Assembly (NCBI GenBank): GCA_050330955.1
Contig: JBHJHJ010000101.1
Span: 1 to 56,437, forward strand
Reading direction: 5' to 3'
DNA length: 56,437 nucleotides
Origin: JBCCAG01 sp050330955
GTDB lineage: Bacteria; Cyanobacteriota; Cyanobacteriia; CAKZMO01
Shown piece after piece: positions 16,549 through 24,055 of this stretch; positions within the stretch are counted from its first letter, which is position 1, and the number at the start of each line of letters is the position of its first letter. Below the pieces are notes generated by a model. It saw only the letters and a list, made by a program, of their open reading frames with translations. It ran no database searches and had not been told where the DNA came from. The translations under genes were made by a program, and so were the position numbers.

Positions 16549-16689
16549 TTAACTGAACGCGTAGGCGCCCTGTAGCGCCCAAACAACGAGAAAGGCAATG
16601 CTGCCAAAAATCAAAAGTGCAGCAACAAAGACGTTGATAGGTGAATCGACGCGATTGAGATCGGGTGCGCTACGATTTGGGTCTGCCAT
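16549..16689 (-). CDS. 46-residue single-helix membrane protein
   Basis: The frame begins ATG at 16689 and ends TAA. The N-terminal third is polar (MADPNRSAPDLNRVDSPI) and is followed by one membrane helix (VFVAALLIFGSIAFLVVWAL) and a short end, QGAYAFS. A strong ribosome-binding site (GGAGAGGAGG) lies 7 nt before the start. The size and shape are those of small photosystem or NDH-1 accessory subunits, but I do not recognise the family. It lies between the GH13 gene and the ABC exporter gene on the same strand and could be co-transcribed with either. Confidence 0.75.
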   Translation of the reverse strand: MADPNRSAPDLNRVDSPINVFVAALLIFGSIAFLVVWALQGAYAFS

Positions 16690-16742
16690 GGGTAGCCTCC
16701 TCTCCAGAGACGAAACTGTTGCCAAAAATCATCTCCATTCTA

Positions 16743-16771
16743 GGCGGGTCAAGCCGATTTGGCGACCCGCC
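16743..16771. terminator. Hairpin between the GH13 and 46-aa genes
   Basis: An 8-bp GC-rich stem (GGCGGGTC / GACCCGCC) has a 13-nt loop. It lies just past the GH13 stop and about 55 bp before the 46-aa gene, so it may end the GH13 transcript. The T-tract (CTTTTG) follows on the plus strand, opposite to the flanking genes, so its direction is uncertain. Confidence 0.4.
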
Positions 16772-16799
16772 TTTTGCGATCGCCGCCCCTTTGTTTTAC

Positions 16800-18452
16800 T
16801 TAACCCTGCCAGACAAAGACCTGAGCTTCGTACTCTCCTAGATCTAACGTTAGGCCGTCTTCCCCTGAAGTGACGTCGTAGTCTTTGGTCCACTCGTGCC
16901 AGTTCCCTGCGTCTGGGAAACCGGGGAGGTGATAGCCCTGCAAGAAGGCGTCCCCAAAGTTGGCCACCACGGCGACCCGTGAGCCTTCACCATTCCAGCG
17001 GACGTAGCCGATGACTTTCGCCTCAGGGTCTTCGTGAAAGAACTCGACGTTCTCTGTATATAGGGCGTGGTTCTCCCGCCGCAGCCGCGTCAGACCTTTG
17101 TAGTACTCCAGTAAATTCTTATTCTCGTCGTTGCGCAGCAGTTGCCAGTCGATTTTCGAAGGCTCGGGGTTGTGGGGTTGGTAGGAGCCGAATTCTTCGC
17201 CCATCCAAATCATGGGGACGCCCACTGCCGTCAGCAGCAGCGCCGCGCCGAGGCGAATTCGCCGAAACGCGGCCTCTTCAAAGATGCTGCGGTTAGCCAG
17301 CTCTACCATGGTGCGCTCATGGTCGTGATTGCTGAGGTAGTTGACCACGTTGGTCGCCCCCAAAAAGCCCTGACGGCGGCAGTCGATTACGTCCTTCAGC
17401 TCTTCTAAGTTAAAGCTGTCGCCGCAAATGTGGGCTTTGACGGTGTGGTAAAAGCTGTCGTGCCAGCAGCTATCCATCGGCCCATCGACGTTGGTGATGG
17501 CGGGCGACTCGGGGATGTGCTCGGCGACGTTGAAGAAAGGCTTTTCGCCTGCCGTTTCTTTGGTCTGGTGAACGGCCCAGTGCATGAAATCGTAGTTCTC
17601 GATTTGGCGGGCGGCGTCGTAGCGAATGCCGTCGATGTGGTACTCGCTGATCCAAAATCGGATCGTATCCCCAACGAACTGCCAGGCAGGCTTAACGCCC
17701 AAATTGTCGTCGTGATGCTCGTAGTTGAACTCGGGACCCCAGTTGTTGTCGGGGGCGCGGGGCTCGTGGTAGTACCAGTAGTCGTGGTCGATTTGGGTGA
17801 GGGGTGAGGAGGCCTCCGAGTGGTTATAGATGCCGTCCATCAGGACGCGGATGCCGCGGGCGTGGCACTGATCGATCAGGTACTTGAGATCTTCGGTGCT
17901 GCCGTAGCTTGACTCAGAGGCAAAGAAGTAGCGAGGGTTGTAGCCCCAGCTATAGTCCCCTGGGTACTCTTTGACGGGCATCAGCTCAATGGCGTTGACG
18001 CCTAAATCCTGCAGGTAGTCCAGCTTCTCTACCGTGTGGCGGTACTGTCCCCGTGGGTCGGGGTCGTCTTCGCCACCGGAGAAGTCGTGGACGTGCAGCT
18101 CGTAGATTACCAGCGCGTGGTCACCGGGGAGCGGGTTGTCGTCGTGCTCCCAGACGTAGGTGTCAACGATGCGATCGCCGTCCTTGATTCGTACAATGCC
18201 GTTCTGGCTGGGGTCGTCGATGTCGGTGAGGTAGGGGTCGTTGACGTCCACCCATTCATCGGGCTCAAAGAACCAGGACTTACTCTGAACCCGAAACTTG
18301 TATTGGTACGCGCCATCTTCCAGGTCCACAGTGGTGCGAAAGTAGCCGTCTTTCCCTTTCTCCATAGGGAGTTCTTCCCAGTTTGAAAATTTGCCTTTGA
18401 GGGCGGCGCCGACGTTGTAGGGGGCAAATAGCTTAAACTCTACCGAAGCCAT
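16800..18452 (-). CDS. GH13 alpha-amylase family enzyme with N-terminal CBM48-like module
   Basis: 550 residues. The N-terminal ~100 residues form a glycogen-binding CBM48-like beta domain (ALKGKFSNWEELPM...YQYKFRV). The catalytic barrel follows, with ELHVHDFSG, the nucleophile Asp279 in DGIRYD, the acid/base Glu311 in NVAEHIPE, and the stabiliser Asp377 in NYLSNHDHE; all catalytic residues are present. A C-terminal beta domain ends the protein. The family includes glucan branching and alpha-amylase/trehalohydrolase-type enzymes acting on alpha-1,4-glucans. The layout is closest to branching-enzyme-like proteins, but the protein is shorter than GlgB. It stands alone between a hairpin and a 530-bp gap. 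Confidence 0.87.
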   Translation of the reverse strand: MASVEFKLFAPYNVGAALKGKFSNWEELPMEKGKDGYFRTTVDLEDGAYQYKFRVQSKSWFFEPDEWVDVNDPYLTDIDDPSQNGIVRIKDGDRIVDTYVWEHDDNPLPGDHALVIYELHVHDFSGGEDDPDPRGQYRHTVEKLDYLQDLGVNAIELMPVKEYPGDYSWGYNPRYFFASESSYGSTEDLKYLIDQCHARGIRVLMDGIYNHSEASSPLTQIDHDYWYYHEPRAPDNNWGPEFNYEHHDDNLGVKPAWQFVGDTIRFWISEYHIDGIRYDAARQIENYDFMHWAVHQTKETAGEKPFFNVAEHIPESPAITNVDGPMDSCWHDSFYHTVKAHICGDSFNLEELKDVIDCRRQGFLGATNVVNYLSNHDHERTMVELANRSIFEEAAFRRIRLGAALLLTAVGVPMIWMGEEFGSYQPHNPEPSKIDWQLLRNDENKNLLEYYKGLTRLRRENHALYTENVEFFHEDPEAKVIGYVRWNGEGSRVAVVANFGDAFLQGYHLPGFPDAGNWHEWTKDYDVTSGEDGLTLDLGEYEAQVFVWQG

Positions 18453-18988
18453 AAACTACCTCAGGGGTAAAATTTGAAATGCTAGATATCAATAAGAGCC
18501 TGCTAAAGAATTGACCTGAGAAGCGCATAGCCCGAGACTTCAAAAGTTCAAAAGGGCAGGTTCCGCAACCAGAGAGTTTCTTGAGCACATCTTAAATTAT
18601 CCTAAAGTTTTCATACTTAAACCCCCTCCCCCCCCGGAATGGTCACCAGATTGACCTATCAACCACAAGATAGAGGCGGTCTCATTTTTTAACTTATTGC
18701 CAGGACTTACGCAAAGCATTGACCAACACGCTCTAACTAGCGTGGGGTAGGCAGTGCCTACCCTACATATCTCCTAATATTGGGAGAGGGGACTGTGCTT
18801 ACAGAGTTTACAAGAGTAGCATTTGATTCAAACCTGTGGCTGAATCAAATGCTGCCATATCAACTGCGTCAAGTCCCTTGATTATCTAATAAGTAGAGCG
18901 CCGTAAGTAAACGTGGCTGTCAGGGGGGGCGCCCCCCATTTCGTTTAATTGTGACTACGCACTGACTTGATTTGGAACAGTTGCGCAC
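18453..18988. other. Gap with several inverted repeats, no gene seen
   Basis: This 536-bp gap contains a C-run (18622-18636), a near-perfect palindrome at 18745-18763 (GGGTAGGCA, one base, TGCCTACCC), a 13-bp stem with a 10-nt loop at 18818-18853 (AGCATTTGATTCA / TGAATCAAATGCT), and the perfect 14-nt palindrome GGGGGGCGCCCCCC at 18924-18937. The CAGGACTTACGCA stretch near 18702 resembles the end of cyanobacterial interspersed repeats. The whole may be a degraded non-autonomous element. No ORF is convincing. Confidence 0.5.
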
Positions 18989-20083
18989 TTACGTAACGGT
19001 ACCGCTAGAGCGCTGGGCGCTAGTTATTGTAGATAGTCCGCCCATGCGAATGCGGTTGTAAATGGCTTGGGTAGGCGCTAGCCATACTGTTCCCGTCCCA
19101 CGAAAAGTTTGCAGCAATCCCTCGCCGCTGGTAAGGGTGCCCAGTAAACCTTTGGTAGATTTTTCTACAGTGAACTCCAGACTTCCTGTGCGCATAATGG
19201 CAAAGTTGCCGTCTACCTTGAGCACGTCGTTTTGTAGATCAACCCGTCTTAGCTCGCTGACTGGAACTGGAATCTCGAAGACACATAGCCCCGTTCCTTG
19301 AACACTCACTTGGAAAAAACCCTCACCGCCAAGCAAAGCAGACGAAATATTTCTTTGAGCTGCGACTCCTACCTTCAGGTCGCCGCTGCCGCAATAAAAC
19401 AATCCCTTGTCAGCGATAATTTCCTCGTTTTTGAGCGGGTGAATCATGTAGAAGCCAAAGCTGGGCTCTAGGTACAGCTGACCAGACCCCTGATATCTTG
19501 GCGTGAATAGGCTTTCTTGAGTGGTAACACTTTTAAAGAACGCCTTGCCCAGGCCGGCTATCCCACCGACGCTACTTGTGGTCTCAAGCCGCCCTTGCAG
19601 GTAGTGAAGTGCTCCTGCTTCAGTAATGGCGCTGCCGTTGTTTAGGGTTATCCTGACTTGCTTAAGCCGTAAACCAGCTTGACTGGCAAAAAATATATTG
19701 GCAGCAGTAAACGGGTCTTGGCTACCGCCCAAAGCCCTATAGACCAGGACTTCGATTGTCATGAACTCGTTGGAGGCCGAATCGACGATGTCCCAGCTCT
19801 CTTCATTGGCGGCGTGGGTTCTCTCTTGGGGAATTGGGGGCGTATCTGCCTCAGCTACAGCGGGCTCGCTTCTGCGCTCGGGCTCGCTCCTATGCTGAGG
19901 CTGGGGCGACAGCAACTGAGCTAGTCCATTGATGCTGGAGGCAGCTTGCCAATCGCTACTCTCTCGCCGGACTAGGGTATCTGGCGTAATGCTCCCCTGA
20001 GCTACAGCTTTCTTAAGTTGAGGAGGGGTCAGGGGACCAATCACCTGATCTCCTAACTGGTAATACCATGCTGGAGAGTTCAT
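18989..20083 (-). CDS. GYF_2 domain fused to an AIM24 family domain
   Basis: 364 residues. The N-terminal 60 residues form a GYF_2 domain (WYYQLGDQVIGPLTPPQLKKAVAQGS...WQAAS), a module thought to bind Pro-rich peptides. An acidic Pro/Glu linker follows (65-105). The remaining 250 residues are an AIM24/TIGR00266-type beta-barrel, with repeated Gly-rich strands (GEGFFQVSVQGTGLCVFE; SGEGLLQTFRGTGTVWLAP). AIM24 proteins of bacteria have no firm function, and the eukaryotic one is mitochondrial. The start at ATG 20083 is clear. The gene follows the 21-bp array and the FHA-pseudokinase gene on the same strand. Confidence 0.78.
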   Translation of the reverse strand: MNSPAWYYQLGDQVIGPLTPPQLKKAVAQGSITPDTLVRRESSDWQAASSINGLAQLLSPQPQHRSEPERRSEPAVAEADTPPIPQERTHAANEESWDIVDSASNEFMTIEVLVYRALGGSQDPFTAANIFFASQAGLRLKQVRITLNNGSAITEAGALHYLQGRLETTSSVGGIAGLGKAFFKSVTTQESLFTPRYQGSGQLYLEPSFGFYMIHPLKNEEIIADKGLFYCGSGDLKVGVAAQRNISSALLGGEGFFQVSVQGTGLCVFEIPVPVSELRRVDLQNDVLKVDGNFAIMRTGSLEFTVEKSTKGLLGTLTSGEGLLQTFRGTGTVWLAPTQAIYNRIRMGGLSTITSAQRSSGTVT

Positions 20084-20257
20084 TGCGGCACGCTGCTAAA
20101 TTCTGCAATTCTTGTCCGTTATAGCTCAGATTCTGCCTTTAATTTTCAAGCCGCATCAGTTGCCCGAAATTTCGTCGGCTACACGTTTGAGGTTAATCGC
20201 TGTAGCAATGAATCCGTCCGATGGCTGGTCATCGTGCTCGGTGACGTTATGATGGAC

Positions 20258-20530
20258 CAGGGTCGGGGCGCTTGAAGTCTTACCACTGGCACTCAATAGG
20301 CCATCGACGAGACTTGAGAGGCCATCGCTGACACTTCAAGTCTCACCATTGAGATTCAGCCTGTCGCCGCCAACGCCTGAAATGCCATTGCTGACGCTTC
20401 AAGTGCGATCGCCGACACCTGGTATGCCATCGACGGCACTTGAGACGCCGTGGCTGAGACCTAAACCGTCACCCCCGACGCCTGAAGTATCTGGGCTGAC
20501 ACCTCGCGTTTGAGCAGTGACACTTCAAGC
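20258..20530. repeat. Degenerate 21-bp tandem array, about 13 units
   Basis: Thirteen consecutive 21-bp units, fitting the consensus GCCATCGCTGACACTTCAAG plus T, can be laid end to end from 20258 without any gap. Units 20321-20341 and 20384-20404 are closest to each other; the rest diverge at several positions. The last unit overlaps the final 6 bp of the FHA-pseudokinase gene. Because 21 is seven codons, the minus-strand frame of most units encodes a heptad-like string (for example LEVSAMA, SQVSSMA), broken by occasional stop codons. It looks like a decayed coding heptad repeat or a 3' UTR array. Confidence 0.8.
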
Positions 20531-21751
20531 GAGAGCCGTGAGCGCGTCAGCCACATCATCGGCAGAGCGATAGTGCCCCTGCACGAGCCGATGAAGCACC
20601 TGTCGCAGCGGCGGCTGCACTTGAGAAATCGCGTCTGGATTGAGACGATAGCGGTTGTGGTGGCGATCGCAAAACCGCAGGGGATTCTGTCCACTCAACA
20701 GATAGGCCAGCGTTACGGCAATGGGATAAAAATCGACCTGGGGACAGGCATTGAAGTCGAGCTGTCCGGGAGACACAAAGCCAGCCGCCCCTACAGCCCT
20801 AATTCGCTCTAGCACCAGCGCTTTAACGGTGCCAAATCCGACTAGGGCGATTCCCCCTGACTCTTGGTGGATTAGGTTGACGGGTTCAATATTTCGGTGA
20901 AACACCGGGGGCGTGAAGCTGTGGAGATGGGAGAGCACCTGGCAGAGGTCCACCATCCAAGCGATGGCCTGACGCAGCGGCACAGGGCCACAGGCCATTA
21001 CGTGCTGCGCTAGGCTGCTCCCCTTGATATGCTCCATGACCACATACGGCTGCTGCTTGACCCAGAACTGCTCCAGCACCCGAGGAATTTTGGGATGCTG
21101 AACTTGGTGAAGCAAGTCGGCCTCCATTTGAAGCGCGGCGCCAGCGGTATCGTTCCCGACCCAGCTGGCATTGAGGGTCTTCAGCACCACAGGCTTACCG
21201 GATACCTCAGCCAAATAGGTGATCCCAATGTCCCCTTGCCCTAAGACCTTACAGATTCGATGGCCCTCAATGGTTTGCCAAGCTGACTCGCTCTCGCGTA
21301 AGTTGGGCAAGGCCGTGGCCACCTGACTGATATCTGCAGCCTGCGCAGCGGCGTCGGGTCCTTCCACAAGAATAGGCTCATCAGACGGCGCGCTGGACCG
21401 TCCGGGAGCTTGGTCACTGATGAGGTTTTTGGGCAGCTCAGTGAGCGCATCTGAGCCTAGCCTAACTTGAATGTTAGGCCCAGAGCGGGCTAGCCTGATC
21501 ACGGCCCCGTCTGTGGCAGGGGCCTGGGTCACCCGCTTGCCGTCAACATAGGTGCCATTCGTTCCTAAGTTGACGATGTCCCAGCCGTTGGGGGTGCGGC
21601 GCAGCTCTACATGGTGGCGAGACACAACAGCGCTGTACAAAATCACGTCATTGTCCGTAGAGCGCCCGATGCGAATAACGGTTTCTTGGTCAAAGGGCCA
21701 AACCTGAACGGGGGTTTGCTTGAGCGGATGAAGGAGTAGAAGAGTAATCAC
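20525..21751 (-). CDS. FHA domain plus degenerate Ser/Thr kinase domain (pseudokinase)
   Basis: 408 residues. An FHA domain (about 25-95: IRIGRSTDNDVIL, SRHHVELRR, GTNGTYVDGKR) can bind phosphothreonine peptides. A linker leads to a kinase-like domain (160-408). The Gly loop is GQGDIG (171-176) and the ATP-positioning lysine is present (Lys191 in VVLK). However, the catalytic HRD is HRN (residues 285-287), the next motif is IEPVN instead of IKPxN, and DFG is GFG (305-307). Without the catalytic Asp and the metal-binding Asp it is probably inactive, a scaffold or allosteric partner. The gene ends inside a 21-bp array. The FHA zinc-ribbon gene lies about 640 bp upstream. Confidence 0.85.
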   Translation of the reverse strand: MITLLLLHPLKQTPVQVWPFDQETVIRIGRSTDNDVILYSAVVSRHHVELRRTPNGWDIVNLGTNGTYVDGKRVTQAPATDGAVIRLARSGPNIQVRLGSDALTELPKNLISDQAPGRSSAPSDEPILVEGPDAAAQAADISQVATALPNLRESESAWQTIEGHRICKVLGQGDIGITYLAEVSGKPVVLKTLNASWVGNDTAGAALQMEADLLHQVQHPKIPRVLEQFWVKQQPYVVMEHIKGSSLAQHVMACGPVPLRQAIAWMVDLCQVLSHLHSFTPPVFHRNIEPVNLIHQESGGIALVGFGTVKALVLERIRAVGAAGFVSPGQLDFNACPQVDFYPIAVTLAYLLSGQNPLRFCDRHHNRYRLNPDAISQVQPPLRQVLHRLVQGHYRSADDVADALTALA

Positions 21752-21977
21752 ACTGACTCAAAAAAAGACCACAACGCAATGGACAGTAGGTGCTGACTCA
21801 CAGGTCAATGCTACTTGAAATCTGGTCGACGTTAGATACAGCCTGGCAAAATTAACTTCAATCATAGTAAACCGCTTGCGTCCTCTGAGGACATCTGTCG
21901 TGCCTTCCCAACATTGTTTTTCCTAGCGTGCTAAACCGCGTTTGCAGGAAAACTCCACTTCCCGAAATGGTTTTGGG
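21752..21977. other. Short gap between two FHA genes
   Basis: 226 bp between minus-strand genes. I see no ORF and no clear hairpin. It should contain the promoter of the FHA-pseudokinase gene. Confidence 0.3.
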
Positions 21978-22388
21978 CTATGGCCGAAGCTGAAACAGGA
22001 ACGACACCTTATCCGCTTTACCCAGCGCAATGCGATCGCCCGCTTGCAGTGAGTGGCGGCTGCCCAAGGCTACCGGCAAATTGTTGACGTAGGTGCCATT
22101 GGCGCTGCCCGCGTCCTCAATGTAGTAAACATATTCTTGAACGAGAATATTGGCGTGGACCCGTGAGACCACCTCAGAGTGGGGAAAGCCAGAGATGTCA
22201 ATGTCAGGGGGGACGCGGTCATTGGGCTTTCCGATATGAATAATGCTCACACTGAGCGGCAAATCAATCGTCACACCGGTTCTCACGTGCAGCAAATAGG
22301 CCTGCTGAGCAGGAAGCGGACTCTTGCACAGGCTGCACTGCACTACATCACCCAGATTGAGGTGGGCACAGTTAGGGCACGTAATCAT
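21978..22388 (-). CDS. FHA domain protein with N-terminal zinc ribbon
   Basis: About 136 residues from the ATG at 22388. A zinc ribbon opens the protein: CPNC at residues 4-7 and CSLC at 18-21. The FHA domain follows (about 40-135): IIHIGKPNDRVPPDIDIS, VVSRVHANIL, GSANGTYVNN. FHA domains recognise phosphothreonine. Proteins of this layout in cyanobacteria include FraH-like proteins. The start codon overlaps the pgl stop by 4 bp (ATGA), so translation is coupled to pgl. A longer frame from 22439 would read through the pgl gene and is not chosen. Confidence 0.85.
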   Translation of the reverse strand: MITCPNCAHLNLGDVVQCSLCKSPLPAQQAYLLHVRTGVTIDLPLSVSIIHIGKPNDRVPPDIDISGFPHSEVVSRVHANILVQEYVYYIEDAGSANGTYVNNLPVALGSRHSLQAGDRIALGKADKVSFLFQLRP

Positions 22389-23119
22389 GCCGAACGCAAA
22401 TTTAGCTCTGCCGCCGCTGCTTGATCTACAATCCACCACAGCTCTCCTTCAGGCTTGATCAACCGGGCGGGATAAATTTTTGCGTCAGCCGCATCGTTTT
22501 GCAGCACCTGGGCCAGCGCTGCGGCCTTCCCAGCCCCAGCCACCATAAAGATGGCGCACTGAGCCCGGTTGATCAGCGGTGCAGTGAAGGAAATTCGAGT
22601 TTGGCCGTTCTTTTCACCCAAGGTCACGAGGCGATCGCTCACCTGCAGGGCGGGGGTGTGGGGAAACAGGGACGCTGTATGGCCATCGTCCCCCATGCCC
22701 AAAAGCACGATATCGAACCGGGGCACGTCTCCCGGCTCAATACCAAAGAAGCTCTGCAGCTCTTGCTCGTAGCGGTCGACGCAGGCCTGAGGTTCGGCGT
22801 CAGTGGGCATGGGGTGAATGTTATCCGCAGGAATGGAGACCTGACTGAGCCAAGCTTCGCGCACCATGCGCTGGTTGCTATCGGCGTGGTCGGCGGGGAC
22901 GTAGCGCTCATCTCCCCAAAACACGTGCAGCGCCTCCCACGGCAAGGGCTGCTTGGCGATCGCCTCATATAGGGGCTTGGGGGTGCTGCCGCCCGCAACG
23001 GCTAGGCTGCAGATCTCATTTTCAGCAGCGGCGGAGTAGATGCGCTTGGTGACAAGGTCGAGGGCCTGTTCGACGACGGCGGCTTTATCGGTGAGTACCT
23101 TAATTCGAGGAGATAGCAT
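22385..23119 (-). CDS. pgl: 6-phosphogluconolactonase
   Basis: 244 residues, an enzyme of the oxidative pentose phosphate pathway that hydrolyses 6-phosphogluconolactone. The family core includes SLAVAGGSTPKPLYEAIA, the FWGDERYVPADHADSN motif and LGMGDDGHTASLFPHTPAL, followed by ISFTAPLINRA. All conserved His, Asp and Arg positions I can place are present. Length fits the family. The stop codon overlaps the start of the FHA zinc-ribbon gene (ATGA), so the two genes form a small operon. It is preceded by a MITE-like hairpin element. Confidence 0.92.
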   Translation of the reverse strand: MLSPRIKVLTDKAAVVEQALDLVTKRIYSAAAENEICSLAVAGGSTPKPLYEAIAKQPLPWEALHVFWGDERYVPADHADSNQRMVREAWLSQVSIPADNIHPMPTDAEPQACVDRYEQELQSFFGIEPGDVPRFDIVLLGMGDDGHTASLFPHTPALQVSDRLVTLGEKNGQTRISFTAPLINRAQCAIFMVAGAGKAAALAQVLQNDAADAKIYPARLIKPEGELWWIVDQAAAAELNLRSA

Positions 23120-23157
23120 TGTAATATAGCGGTTTTTATAAAAGGCTGGTAGCAGGT

Positions 23158-23342
23158 GACTTAACCGTACGTGTTTAGTGAGCGTGAAAGAGCACGCTGT
23201 ATCTCGACTTTACCCCCCTCAATCCCCCTGAGTCCTACGGACTCGCTGCGCGAAAGCAAAGGGGGGAAGCAAAATTCTCCCCCTTTTCAAGGGGGAGTTA
23301 GAGGGGGTCTTCCGATACGCTAAACAGATACGGTTGACTTAA
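23158..23342. mobile_element. MITE-like inverted-repeat element
   Basis: The ends match as terminal inverted repeats: on the left TAACCGTACGTGTTTAG, and on the right the reverse complement of a CTAAACAGATACGGTT stretch. Inside, CCCCCTCAATCCCCC and GGGGGAGTTAGAGGGGG face each other. Two perfect hairpins sit in the centre: 23230-23244 (GAGTCC / GGACTC) and 23277-23297 (CTCCCCCTT / AAGGGGGAG). There is no transposase. C-rich/G-rich repeats of this kind are common interspersed elements of cyanobacteria. Confidence 0.6.
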
Positions 23343-23460
23343 CCGATACCCTAGCATTAGTCCAGCCAGCCTCGGTAGGGCTACACGTACCTCAAGCGGC
23401 CTACTCAACAAGGACTCAAATTCTGTATAAAAGAGATAGCGCCGTCTTTTGACTCCCCCC

Positions 23461-23961
23461 ATGGCCGACACCTACCGCCAAGACGAGATTCAAGAAATTC
23501 TACAGATTGCGATCGCCCGCCACGCCACGGCGGATGAGCTGTCCCGTCAGCAGCTCTTCGAGATTGCGGAGGAGCTAGGCCTCTCAGAGCAACACATCCA
23601 GTTGGCAGAGCAAGACTGGCTTTTGGGCCGACAGACCTCTCGTGAGCACCGGGACTTCCAGCACTATCGCCGGGTGCGGTTCCGGCAGCACCTGATTAAG
23701 TACGGCATCGTTAACGGTTTCCTCATGCTGTTTGACCTGACCACCTACGGCGACGGCACCCTCACCCTGTCGTTCTCCCTCTACGTGGCGCTGGTGTGGG
23801 GGCTGTTTCTTACCCTAGACGGCTGGCGTGCCTTCCAAACAGAGGGGGAGAACTACGAGCGGGCGTTCCAGCGGTGGAAGCGGCGACAGTGGATTCAGAA
23901 GTCGGCGCAGCGGCTGCTGGGGCAGTGGTGGCCGCCGTCTACCTTAATCAAAGGGCGTTAG
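23461..23961 (+). CDS. 2TM domain protein
   Basis: About 166 residues from the ATG at 23461. The first 60 residues are helical and rich in Gln/Glu (QDEIQEILQIAIARHATAD, LFEIAEELGLSEQHIQLAEQDWL). This is the regulatory-like helix pair that often precedes 2TM domains in cyanobacteria. Two membrane helices follow (about 85-120), separated by YGDGTLT, and the tail is basic and Trp/Arg-rich. The function is unknown. It lies about 100 bp before the GH3 gene on the same strand, so the two may form an operon. Confidence 0.72.
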   Translation: MADTYRQDEIQEILQIAIARHATADELSRQQLFEIAEELGLSEQHIQLAEQDWLLGRQTSREHRDFQHYRRVRFRQHLIKYGIVNGFLMLFDLTTYGDGTLTLSFSLYVALVWGLFLTLDGWRAFQTEGENYERAFQRWKRRQWIQKSAQRLLGQWWPPSTLIKGR

Positions 23962-24055
23962 TTGAGGCGCGAATCGGCGCACAGAATTGGGGCATAAAAT
24001 TGGGGCGATCGCTAATCTTTGATACGGTTAAAGCCTAGAGATTGAGGGACGCTCC

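Noticed and set aside
20258..20530. CRISPR array
   Set aside because: Repeat units are contiguous with no spacers, 21 bp long and degenerate. It is a tandem repeat, not a CRISPR.
20461..20694. 77-residue minus-strand ORF overlapping the pseudokinase end and the 21-bp array
   Set aside because: Its first two thirds are the kinase gene in another frame. The array part is heptad-like but stops occur every few units.
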